A DNA stretch of 6,964 nt from Xanthobacteraceae bacterium. Its GTDB lineage: Bacteria > Pseudomonadota > Alphaproteobacteria > Rhizobiales > Xanthobacteraceae. Positions within the stretch are counted from its first letter, which is position 1. Every line of letters begins with the position of its first letter. The position numbers and the translations under genes are program-made. Shown here piece by piece: positions 1 to 6,007 of this stretch. The notes under the pieces were generated by a model, which had not been told where the DNA came from, ran no database searches, and worked only from the letters and a program-made list of their open reading frames with translations. The stretch covers positions 1 through 6,964 of the forward strand of contig JASHRR010001477.1 in the NCBI GenBank assembly GCA_030037185.1. Direction: 5' to 3'.

Positions 1-203
1 AGACCATCCTGACCGGCGGTGACGACTTCGAGGTCGTCGCCACGTTGGCGCCGGACCGGTTCGAGCCGTTGCGTCAGGAAGCCGCCCCAGCCGGTGTGAT
101 GATAACGCGGATCGGCACAGTCACGGCCCGGGATGGTGCGGATTTTCGCGACGCCCAGGGCCGCGCTCTCGCATTCCGGCGCCCGTCCTACAGCCACTTT
201 TGA
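1..203 (+). CDS. thiL: Thiamine-monophosphate kinase ThiL, C-terminal fragment
   Basis: ThiL phosphorylates thiamine monophosphate with ATP to thiamine diphosphate, the last step of cofactor synthesis in the cytoplasm. Only the last 66 codons are present; the reading frame enters at base 3 and ends at TGA 201-203. The fragment opens with TILTGGDDFEVVAT, which matches the conserved ThiL segment with a glycine pair and two aspartates near the start of its C-terminal domain. It ends in RRPSYSHF, an ending I recall from ThiL of Bradyrhizobium and relatives. The gene lies directly upstream of hppA apart from the decayed gene at 214, an order known from that group. The 5' end is outside the window. 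The family call is fairly sure; it rests on a short stretch. Confidence 0.85.
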   Translation, partial: TILTGGDDFEVVATLAPDRFEPLRQEAAPAGVMITRIGTVTARDGADFRDAQGRALAFRRPSYSHF

Positions 204-213
204 GGAAACCGCG

Positions 214-664
214 ATGGAGGAGACCACCGTGGATTATGCGCTGGGCCCCGGAGCGGCAGGCCCGGCCGAAAAGCTGCAGCGTAAGCTTAGGCGGCGCTAT
301 CCGACCGTCGCGTATCTGCGCGCGCGCACACTGCCGGGGTTTGCGTTCGAGTACATGGACGGCGGGGCGGGTGCGGATGGCGCGGCATTGCGCGTAACTG
401 GCGCGCCCTCGACGCCGTCGAGCTGATCCCGCGCTATGGTCGCACCAGCAAGCTGCCGCCCCTCGACACCGAGCTGTTCGGGCGCCCCTACGCAGCGCCG
501 ATCGGCCTCGGCCCATGGGCGGACCGGCAATCGTGTGGCCGGGGGCCGACCCGCTATCTCGCGGAAGCTGCACAGAGGGCGCGGATTCCCTACACGCTCG
601 GCACGGGCGGTGGCATGACATCGAAGCTGCGGCGAAGATCGCGCCGGATGTTCTGTGGTTCCAG
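214..664 (+). pseudogene. Broken FMN-dependent alpha-hydroxy-acid dehydrogenase (L-lactate dehydrogenase/glycolate oxidase family)
   Basis: This is a decayed gene of the flavoprotein family that oxidises 2-hydroxy acids such as lactate, mandelate or glycolate. A GAGGA site at 202-206, seven bases before ATG 214, is retained. The first 60 codons read RRYPTVAYLRARTLPGFAFEYMDGGAG-like sequence (RRYPTVAYLRAR, then PGFAFEYMDGGAG), the family's N-terminal signature. Homology then jumps frame. Near 393 one base is lost and the text resumes RNWRALDAVELIPRYG. Near 510 one base is lost, giving MGGPAIVWPGAD. Near 551 one base is gained, giving RYLAEAAQRARIPYTLGT. Near 620 one base is lost, giving [14 protein letters not shown], which ends at 664. 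The family usually has about 350-400 residues; only about the first 150 codons remain, so the active-site histidine and most of the FMN barrel are missing. It sits ten bases after thiL and may once have been cotranscribed with it. The exact substrate cannot be told. Confidence 0.85.
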
Positions 665-701
665 CGACCCGCGTCGAGATAGGGCAGCAGGAGCCGGCAG
701 T

Positions 702-747
702 GAGCGCAGCGGGACAATCCCATCGATCCTCGGGTTTCGCTGCGCTC
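702..747. repeat. Palindromic intergenic repeat, Bradyrhizobium-like
   Basis: GAGCGCAGCG at 702-711 is the exact reverse complement of CGCTGCGCTC at 738-747, with a 26-base spacer. Read on the minus strand, the flanks (GGCTCGCCCGAGCGCAGCG, then AAACCCGAGGATCGATGGG) resemble, from memory, a short dispersed intergenic palindrome common in Bradyrhizobium and Rhodopseudomonas. The inverted repeat is seen directly. Membership of a genome-wide family is recalled, not tested. It lies just past the breakpoint of the truncated dehydrogenase. Confidence 0.55.
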
Positions 748-931
748 GGGCGAGCCCCCCGCACCCCGATTAATGACGACGCCAAAAGTCGCGTGTGGTC
801 CGGCCATTGCGCCATTGCATGGCGAGGACGTTTTTGGCAATGTCCGCGCCGATTTGAGGCGGGCGGCCGCCCAACGTCGAAAAGAAAAAGTTCCATAGCG
901 CCGGACGGGCCTTCCGTCGGCGATAAGAGCC

Positions 932-936
932 GAGGA
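932..936 (+). promoter_or_regulatory. Ribosome binding site of hppA
   Basis: GAGGA lies six bases before ATG 943. This spacing, together with the hydrophobic [11 protein letters not shown] start expected of the family, fixes the hppA start at 943 rather than at the upstream in-frame start at 655. Confidence 0.7.
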
Positions 937-942
937 TATTCA

Positions 943-3063
943 ATGACAGCTTTGTGGATCATCGTCCTGTGCGGGGCGCTGGCGATCGCTTTTGCGATCT
1001 GGGCGATCCAGTCGGTGATGGCCTCCGATGCCGGCAGCGCCAGGATGCAGGAGATATCCGGGGCGGTGCGCGAAGGTGCGCAGGCCTACCTCAAGCGGCA
1101 ATATAGCACGATTGCAATCGTCGGTGTGGTGATCTTCCTGGTGGTCGGTTACTTGCTCGGCTGGCTAGTGGCGATCGGGTTTGCGGTCGGCGCGGTGCTC
1201 TCGGGGCTTGCGGGCTTCATCGGCATGAACGTCTCGGTCCGCGCCAATGTGCGCACCGCCCAGGCTGCCATCGGCTCGCTCGCCGGCGGCCTGGAAATCG
1301 CTTTCCGGGCCGGCGCCATCACCGGCCTCCTGGTGGCCGGGCTCGCCCTCCTCGGCGTCACGCTCTATTTCGGCTTCCTCACTGGGACGCTCCACCTCGC
1401 GCCTAATGACCGCACCGTCATCGACGCCATCGTGGCGCTCGGCTTCGGCGGGTCGCTGATCTCGATCTTCGCCCGCCTGGGTGGCGGCATCTTCACCAAG
1501 GGCGCCGACGTCGGCGGCGACATGGTCGGCAAGGTGGAGGCCGGCATTCCCGAAGACGACCCGCGCAATCCGGCCACCATCGCGGACAACGTCGGCGACA
1601 ACGTCGGCGACTGCGCCGGTATGGCCGCCGACCTGTTTGAAACCTACGCCGTGACCACTGTCGCCACCATGGTGTTGGCGGCGATCTTCTTTGCCGGAAC
1701 GCCGATCCTCGCCAACATGATGACGCTGCCGCTTGCGATCGGCGGCATCTGCATCCTCACCTCGATCGCCGGCACATTCTTCGTGAGGCTGCCGGCCAAC
1801 CAGTCGATCATGGGGGCACTCTACCGCGGCCTGGTCGCAACCGGCGCCTTGTCGCTCGTCGGCATCGGCCTGGTGATCTGGCAGCTGATCGGGTTCGACC
1901 AGCTGCCAGGCGTACAATTCGGCGGCGCCTCGCTGTTTCTTTGTGGCATCGTCGGGCTCGCGGTCACCGGACTGATCATCCTGATCACTGAATATTATAC
2001 CGGCACCAACTTTCGCCCGGTGCAGTCGATCGCCAAGATGTCAGTCACCGGTCACGGTACCAACGTCATTCAGGGCCTCGCGGTCTCGATGGAGTCGACT
2101 GCGCTGCCGGCGATCGTGATCATCGCCGGCATCCTCCTCAGCGATTCCCTGGCCGGGCTGTTCGGCATTGCCATTGCGGTGACCACCATGCTCTCGCTGG
2201 CCGGCATGATCGTGGCGCTCGATGCCTTCGGTCCTGTCACCGACAATGCCGGCGGCATTGCCGAAATGGCCGGCCTGCCGAAGGAAGTCCGTAAGTCGAC
2301 CGACGCCCTTGATGCGGTCGGCAACACCACCAAGGCGGTGACCAAGGGGTATGCGATTGGGTCTGCCGGTCTCGGCGCGCTGGTGCTGTTTGCCGCCTAC
2401 AACGAAGACCTCAAATTCTTCATCGCCGATGCGGCGAACCATTCCTACTTCCAGGGTGTGCAGCTCGATTTCTCGCTCAACAACCCCTACGTTGTGGTTG
2501 GCCTGCTGTTTGGCGGCCTGCTGCCATATCTGTTCGGCGCTCTTGGGATGACGGCCGTCGGTCGCGCGGCCCACTCGATCGTCGAGGAGGTGCGTCGGCA
2601 GTTCAAGGACAAGCCCGGCATCATGAAAGGCACTGACAAGCCGGACTATGGCAAGGCGGTCGACCTGCTCACCCGCGCCGCGATAAAGGAGATGATCATT
2701 CCATCGCTGCTGCCGGTGCTGTCGCCGATCGTCGTCTACTTTGCGATCTACTTCATCGCCGGCGGGGGACCTGCCGGCAAATCGGCGGCATTCTCGGCGG
2801 TGGGCGCGATGCTGCTCGGCGTCATCGTGACCGGACTGTTCGTTGCGATATCGATGACCTCGGGCGGCGGTGCCTGGGACAACGCCAAGAAATACATCGA
2901 GGACGACCATTACGGCGGCAAGGGCTCAGATGCCCATAAGGCCGCGGTGACCGGCGACACGGTCGGCGATCCCTACAAGGACACCGCCGGGCCTGCGGTC
3001 AACCCGATGATCAAGATCACCAATATCGTGGCGCTGCTGCTGCTCGCGGTGCTGGCGCGTTGA
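943..3063 (+). CDS. hppA: Proton-translocating membrane pyrophosphatase, K+-independent type
   Basis: HppA is an integral inner-membrane pump that hydrolyses pyrophosphate to phosphate and moves protons across the membrane; family members have about 16 membrane helices. The 706-residue product has the usual bacterial length. The substrate-binding segment is seen at 189-199 ([11 protein letters not shown]), followed by [19 protein letters not shown] (205-223). Further conserved blocks are [12 protein letters not shown] (427-438), GGAWDNAKK (642-650) and [18 protein letters not shown] (671-688), which supply the metal- and pyrophosphate-binding acidic and lysine residues. GNTTKA at 460-465 has Lys464, and Thr467 follows; Lys and Thr at these two places mark the potassium-independent subclass, where potassium-dependent pumps have Ala. 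No frameshift or missing motif is visible. It is transcribed in the direction of thiL and converges on bamE. It probably recovers energy from pyrophosphate made by biosynthesis, or helps under low energy. The assignment is very sure; proton rather than sodium transport is inferred from subclass. Confidence 0.97.
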   Translation: MTALWIIVLCGALAIAFAIWAIQSVMASDAGSARMQEISGAVREGAQAYLKRQYSTIAIVGVVIFLVVGYLLGWLVAIGFAVGAVLSGLAGFIGMNVSVRANVRTAQAAIGSLAGGLEIAFRAGAITGLLVAGLALLGVTLYFGFLTGTLHLAPNDRTVIDAIVALGFGGSLISIFARLGGGIFTKGADVGGDMVGKVEAGIPEDDPRNPATIADNVGDNVGDCAGMAADLFETYAVTTVATMVLAAIFFAGTPILANMMTLPLAIGGICILTSIAGTFFVRLPANQSIMGALYRGLVATGALSLVGIGLVIWQLIGFDQLPGVQFGGASLFLCGIVGLAVTGLIILITEYYTGTNFRPVQSIAKMSVTGHGTNVIQGLAVSMESTALPAIVIIAGILLSDSLAGLFGIAIAVTTMLSLAGMIVALDAFGPVTDNAGGIAEMAGLPKEVRKSTDALDAVGNTTKAVTKGYAIGSAGLGALVLFAAYNEDLKFFIADAANHSYFQGVQLDFSLNNPYVVVGLLFGGLLPYLFGALGMTAVGRAAHSIVEEVRRQFKDKPGIMKGTDKPDYGKAVDLLTRAAIKEMIIPSLLPVLSPIVVYFAIYFIAGGGPAGKSAAFSAVGAMLLGVIVTGLFVAISMTSGGGAWDNAKKYIEDDHYGGKGSDAHKAAVTGDTVGDPYKDTAGPAVNPMIKITNIVALLLLAVLAR

Positions 3064-3091
3064 TTGCGCGACCGGAAATGGGGACCTCTGG

Positions 3092-3124
3092 CCGCCCGTC
3101 GCTGGCGGACGCGGTGCGCACCGC
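3092..3124. terminator. Possible bidirectional hairpin between hppA and bamE
   Basis: Two short dyads lie in the 87-base gap between the convergent stop codons. CCGCC 3092-3096 pairs with GGCGG 3104-3108 across a 7-base loop. GCGGTGCGCACCGC 3111-3124 is a perfect 14-base palindrome. Neither is followed by a T run on either strand, so a classical intrinsic terminator is not shown. The position is where a shared terminator would be expected. Confidence 0.3.
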
Positions 3125-3150
3125 CTACCGGCCGCAGCGGGGATCGTCTG

Positions 3151-3612
3151 TCAGGAAGTCTTGAAGATCTTGAACATGAGGCCGAGGGTGTTTTGCTCGA
3201 CGCCTCCCGAGGGGGTTGTGCGGCTGATGTAGTCGAAGATCTTGCCGTCCTTGAGGCCGTAGTCGGCGAGCCTTTGCACCCTGCGGTTCTTATCGAAATA
3301 AACCGCGACAACCCGGCGGTCGACCTCTTGCTGGGCCAGAAAAGAGGTCTGCTCGGAGCGCTGCGAGATATAGTAGAATACCTCACCGCTGATGGTGGCC
3401 ACGGTCGAAGGCGTGCCGAGCACGATTAGCACCTGCTCCTGCGATGAGCCGAGCGGAAGCTGCTCCAGCGCGCCTTCCGGAACCATGTAGCCATGATGGT
3501 AGACCTGAGTGCAGCCGCCGAGCGATGCGGCAAGCAGGGCACCGCCGATGGCGAATGCACGCCAACTTCGGGAGCGCCCCCTGAAGTCGTTGATCCGACT
3601 CAATTCCAGCAT
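3151..3612 (-). CDS. bamE: Outer membrane assembly lipoprotein BamE (SmpA/OmlA family)
   Basis: BamE is a small lipoprotein on the inner face of the outer membrane that supports the BamA machine inserting beta-barrel proteins. The 153-residue product has a basic N-terminus, a hydrophobic stretch (about residues 19-32) and a lipobox LGGC with Cys34 as the predicted lipidated residue. The BamE domain follows from about residue 42: MVPEGALEQLPLGSSQEQV, the LGTPS turn (65-69) typical of the fold, then EVFYYIS (77-83) and a VVAVYFDKNRRVQRLADYGL strand. The start is slightly uncertain: AAAGGG abuts ATG 3612 directly, whereas TTG at codon 4 (3603) has that purine run at a better distance. The signal peptide survives either choice. 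Its neighbours are hppA (convergent) and, on the other side, the decayed region where a CBP3-family gene is expected. The family call is strong. Confidence 0.93.
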   Translation of the reverse strand: MLELSRINDFRGRSRSWRAFAIGGALLAASLGGCTQVYHHGYMVPEGALEQLPLGSSQEQVLIVLGTPSTVATISGEVFYYISQRSEQTSFLAQQEVDRRVVAVYFDKNRRVQRLADYGLKDGKIFDYISRTTPSGGVEQNTLGLMFKIFKTS

Positions 3613-3657
3613 CCCTTTTTGTTTCGAAAGGCGAGACTGACCTACCTCGCGCCCGCA

Positions 3658-3671
3658 TCAATTACAATTGA
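3658..3671. promoter_or_regulatory. Small dyad upstream of bamE
   Basis: TCAATTACAATTGA is a perfect 6-2-6 inverted repeat about 46 bases upstream of the bamE start, in the region between bamE and the divergent CBP3 remnant. On the minus strand it reads TCAATTGTAATTGA, and a TTGCGC stands 17 bases before its CAATTG, which could form a weak bamE promoter. The symmetry is seen; any regulatory role is a guess. Confidence 0.3.
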
Positions 3672-3744
3672 GCCACCTCGGTTTCTAGCGCAAATTGGCA
3701 TCGGCCCCCGTTCGCTGCCCTTCCTGCTTGCTCGGCAGGGTAGG

Positions 3745-3783
3745 GAGCGGGATTTCTATGGCGCCATCGTGGCACAGACGCGC
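3745..3783 (+). pseudogene. Scrap of a ubiquinol-cytochrome c chaperone (CBP3 family) N-terminus
   Basis: Thirteen codons read ERDFYGAIVAQTR. This matches, from memory, the LYGAIVAQAR segment near the N-terminus of alphaproteobacterial CBP3-like chaperones, which help mature the cytochrome bc1 complex. Strand and place (divergent from bamE, upstream of DUF177) are those of the intact gene in relatives. After the arginine at 3783 the expected continuation (FYRDYGVPDT-like) is not found in any frame, and no later CBP3 blocks were seen before 5300. The open frame through here starts inside bamE antisense and is not a gene. The match is short, so position carries much of the weight. Confidence 0.55.
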
Positions 3784-3882
3784 GGAACAACCGTTTCGCG
3801 CCGTGAAGGCTGCTGGATAGGCTCCGAACCTGGACAATGTGCACGGCCGATGCCTACAGGCACTTTATTAAACTCTGACAAC

Positions 3883-3910
3883 TTATTGTAATAACGAATG
3901 TTATTGTAAT
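3883..3910. repeat. AT-rich direct repeat with embedded dyad
   Basis: TTATTGTAAT occurs twice, at 3883-3892 and 3901-3910. Between and across them lies the inverted repeat AATAAC-GAAT-GTTATT (3890-3905). The segment from about 3863 to 3913 is strikingly AT-rich against the GC-rich surroundings. It could be an old promoter/operator or the edge of an inserted element. No intact gene follows it on either strand. Confidence 0.4.
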
Positions 3911-4663
3911 TTCGCACCCCGCAACTGACGCTGCCCTCAAGATCGCCAAAGACCGCTGCCACGCGATCGCCGGAGAAGGACCCGACATTTTCGCGTGCCA
4001 CCCGGTGACAACAACCAGATGACAGGTGACGACTATTCGCCAGCATTGCGGCGAACAGGCCGTTGGTGCAGGGCCGGTGCCAAGCGCGCCGCCACCCGTG
4101 CGGCCCGCCGCCCGCGCGGTCCTGTCGATCAGCATCAGCAACGACCATGGTCAGCCGTTCCACGACCGGCCAATGCGTTCACGCCGTGACGCCAGATTCC
4201 GGCATGGCGCGGCAGGCCGCTCAGGATTACCGGCACGCCGCAACGCGGATGATTGGCCCCCACAAAGCTCTCGCAGAACACAATCATGTCTACTGGGTCG
4301 CCTGCCGTGGAGAGTATTCTAAAATCGGCGCTGAGAACATGTGCGCCCTCTCGGGATAATTTACGTTCGAGCCTGCTCGCTCTTCAGGAGCCCTCCACTG
4401 CTCACTTCCGATCCCCTCAGTTCCCACTTGTTACGCAAGCCGTCTTCCTAGACATCGAACTTCGCAAGCTCAGGCATGCGTGGAGGGACAAAAATCTGCC
4501 CGCTCTGAGTTTCTCTGGCATGTAAAACATCCACGTGCCCAGTCTAGGATTGGTCGTGTCGAACAAGAAGCGCCCACCCTGTGGGGTGTTACCAGCTGTT
4601 TGAGGGGGCTCTCTTTTTCTTTGGTACTCAGAGCCATAACAGATGCGCAGGCAGAGAGTCGGG

Positions 4664-4839
4664 GCGCTTGGTTCGGTAGACGGTCCCACCCCAACACTCG
4701 TTGCGATCTCTTCATCGCTCGCTGCCCTAGCGGCCGCCCAGCCACATCCTGCGCGTTGAGCTTGTACCGCGTGCTTGCCTCCGCTCAAAAGCGCCTCGAG
4801 TTCACTGCGCTCGGCCGAGTTCAGCCCGACAGCGTAGAC
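4664..4839 (-). mobile_element. N-terminal remnant of an IS630-family transposase
   Basis: On the minus strand, from 4839 downward, the text reads VYAVGLNSAERSELEALL then SGGKHAVQAQRAG, and then ARAASDEEIATSVGV. A one-base loss near 4685 shifts the frame, after which TVYRTKR follows (to 4664). This order matches the helix-turn-helix N-terminus of IS630-type transposases, of the form ...ERxxLxxLLxxGKHxAxxxxRA..., then ASDEEIAxxVGVxxSTVYRTKR. About 58 of the usual roughly 340-380 codons remain. The catalytic DDE part was not found anywhere downstream, and no proper start codon precedes the frame (an in-frame TGA lies just upstream). The element is therefore dead. Several substitutions (for example GCGW where hydrophobic residues are expected) agree with long decay. 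The family call is good; the subgroup is unknown. Confidence 0.75.
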
Positions 4840-4862
4840 TCATTTGTTGTGCCTCCAAATGG

Positions 4863-4891
4863 GGACACCGGTTCAATTGAACCGGATGTCC
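4863..4891. repeat. Strong palindrome beside the IS630 remnant
   Basis: CCGGTTCAATTGAACCGG (4868-4885) is a perfect 18-base palindrome. Outside it, GGACA (4863-4867) pairs with TGTCC (4887-4891) if A4886 bulges, giving 14-base arms. It lies 24 bases upstream of the transposase remnant on that gene's strand. It may be the fused terminal inverted repeats of the insertion sequence, an operator, or a hairpin. The symmetry is certain; the role is not known. Confidence 0.6.
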
Positions 4892-5303
4892 GAACTGAGC
4901 GCGCTGGGAAAAACTTCACGCCGAAGCCGGGATGTGCCTGGCTTTCATCCACGCTCCCGCGCGCCTGTACGGTCGCCCCCCGGCCGAGACCGACATGCAA
5001 GTATTTCGGCGTCAGCGCGTCGGTTCACAACATGGTCTTGACGGCTTTATCGCACGACAGGGAGGCGTTGCTCGCAGCATCAAAAGCGCACTGATCCACC
5101 AACACCTGCCCGCTCTACGCTGAGGCCGCGCTAGCAGTCAAAATCGCTGCGAGGAGGCGCTCACGGACTTTTTCATCAAAATTCGTCCCGACTGGACCAA
5201 ACTGAAACGGTGATTACAGGACGGAACCGCAGCCCACGGGCGACGTTGCACAAACGGGCTATTTACCTATATTTCTACGACAGGATGTAACGGGACGGGA
5301 TGG

Positions 5304-5308
5304 CGGAG
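5304..5308 (+). promoter_or_regulatory. Ribosome binding site deciding the DUF177 gene start
   Basis: CGGAG stands nine bases before ATG 5318. The alternative in-frame ATG at 5300 has only GGGACGGG directly against it. Start 5318 gives MIRPEQPWHV, with the conserved PW about seven residues in, like relatives I recall. Confidence 0.5.
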
Positions 5309-5317
5309 TTTGTACTT

Positions 5318-5836
5318 ATGATTCGGCCAGAGCAGCCATGGCACGTGACGGTCCGGCTTGACGACGTCCCGGAAACCGGGCTGCATTTCGATCTCGTCGC
5401 CGACGAGAACGTACGCGCCGGCCTGGCGGTGCTGGCGGGGGTGCTGGGTGTGCCCCGACTCGAGGCGGCCATCGATGTCGCCCGTCACGGTAACGGCCTG
5501 CGCGCGACCGGCCGGGTCACCGCAACGGTCGGACAAACCTGCGTGGTCACACTTGATCCGATGGAAAGCCAGGTGGATGAGTTCATCGACGTGGTGTTTG
5601 CGCCTGCCTCCGCGGAAGAGTTTGCGGACCAGAATGCCGCGTTCGAAGCCGACGAGCCGCCCGAAGCTTTGTCGGACGGCACTGCAGATATCGGCGCGCT
5701 GGCGGCGGAATTCCTGCTGCTTGGCATCGATCCCTATCCACGCAAGCCCGGAGCAGAGTTTACGCCGCCCCGTCAAGACAGCGCCACGGCAACTCCCTTT
5801 GCGGCACTGACCAAGCTCAAGGATGCCAAGAATTGA
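5318..5836 (+). CDS. DUF177 (YceD-like) protein
   Basis: This is a small cytoplasmic protein of the DUF177/YceD family. Members are linked to accumulation or processing of 23S rRNA in E. coli and plastids and are often encoded beside fatty-acid genes; the biochemical role is unsettled. From start 5318 it has 172 residues, normal for alphaproteobacteria (178 from the alternative start at 5300). Visible family marks are PETGLHFDLVA (18-28), GQTCVVTLDPMES (72-84) with the lone conserved Cys75, an acidic middle (about 90-125), LGIDPYPRKPGAEF (135-148) and the C-terminal PFAALTKLK (160-168). It is followed by plsX after 171 bases, the usual neighbour; rpmF, which lies between them in many other bacteria, is absent, as usual in this group. 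The upstream region is decayed, so its native promoter may have been altered. The gene itself shows no damage. Confidence 0.9.
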   Translation: MIRPEQPWHVTVRLDDVPETGLHFDLVADENVRAGLAVLAGVLGVPRLEAAIDVARHGNGLRATGRVTATVGQTCVVTLDPMESQVDEFIDVVFAPASAEEFADQNAAFEADEPPEALSDGTADIGALAAEFLLLGIDPYPRKPGAEFTPPRQDSATATPFAALTKLKDAKN

Positions 5837-5980
5837 TGCGCCCCTTGCGGCATAGGGAAGGTTACGCAGGACGTCAGCCTCCTTGTATTGACTGTCTGCT
5901 TCGAACCACTGTTCGGTGACGACCCAACGCGCTATGGTCCCGCGCCGCGAACGGGCACCCGGTCGGCGGGCAGCTAAATC

Positions 5981-5997
5981 TGGCGGTGGCACCGCCA
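5981..5997 (+). promoter_or_regulatory. Hairpin overlapping the plsX ribosome binding site
   Basis: TGGCGGTG and CACCGCCA form an 8-base inverted repeat around a single G (5989), 10 bases before the plsX start. The likely Shine-Dalgarno sequence AAGG (5997-6000) begins at the last base of the right arm. As RNA, a loop of three or more bases would be needed, so the real stem would be about seven pairs. A role in translation control is conjecture. Confidence 0.35.
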
Positions 5998-6007
5998 AGG
6001 TCGATCG

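Larger units (their letters stand above)
665..942. other. Non-coding stretch between the pseudogene and hppA
   Basis: After homology to the dehydrogenase stops at 664, no protein similarity resumes before hppA. The plus-strand frame stays open up to hppA, but its translation has no family features and the hppA start at 943 is clear. The stretch contains the inverted repeat at 702-747, a tandem pair of the 8-mer GCCATTGC at 803-818, and a 12-base perfect palindrome GGGCGGCCGCCC at 861-872. The hppA promoter probably lies here, but I see no convincing -35/-10 pair. Confidence 0.6.
3613..5317. other. 1.7-kb decayed region between bamE and the DUF177 gene
   Basis: No intact gene is convincing here. 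Open frames of 60-200 codons exist on both strands, but their translations are low in recognisable motifs, rich in Arg, Pro, Ala and Cys, and overlap one another. Supported contents are a CBP3-like scrap at 3745-3783, a small dyad at 3658-3671, an AT-rich double repeat at 3883-3910, an IS630 transposase remnant at 4664-4839 (minus) and a strong palindrome at 4863-4891. The remaining stretches (about 3920-4660 and 4900-5290) show nothing I can identify. In related genomes as I recall them, a ubiquinol-cytochrome c chaperone gene lies between bamE and DUF177, so this is probably the scar of its loss plus insertion debris. Confidence 0.65.

Noticed and set aside
861..872. GGGCGGCCGCCC palindrome upstream of hppA as an operator
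   Set aside because: Short GC-only palindromes are expected in DNA of this composition; nothing else supports a binding site.
655..942. In-frame upstream extension of hppA by 96 codons
   Set aside because: The added sequence has no family similarity and overlaps the dehydrogenase pseudogene and the intergenic palindrome. ATG 943 has a GAGGA site and gives the standard 706-residue length.
121..962. Minus-strand open frames across the dehydrogenase remnant (121-840, 297-962)
   Set aside because: They overlap thiL and the pseudogene, and part of their translation comes from the palindromic repeat. No protein family is recognisable.
1165..2910. Long minus-strand open frames opposite hppA (1165-1917 and 2041-2910)
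   Set aside because: They are antisense shadows of a high-GC gene, with His/Arg/Asp-rich translations typical of such shadows and no domain.
4480..5094. 204-codon plus-strand open frame in the decayed region
   Set aside because: It runs antisense through the IS630 remnant and the palindrome, has no recognised motif and no clear ribosome binding site.
4496..5116. Repeated 11-mer CTGCCCGCTCT at 4496-4506 and 5106-5116 as a possible target duplication around an insertion
   Set aside because: IS630-type elements duplicate only TA, the flanks differ, and an 11-base match can arise by chance in GC-rich sequence.
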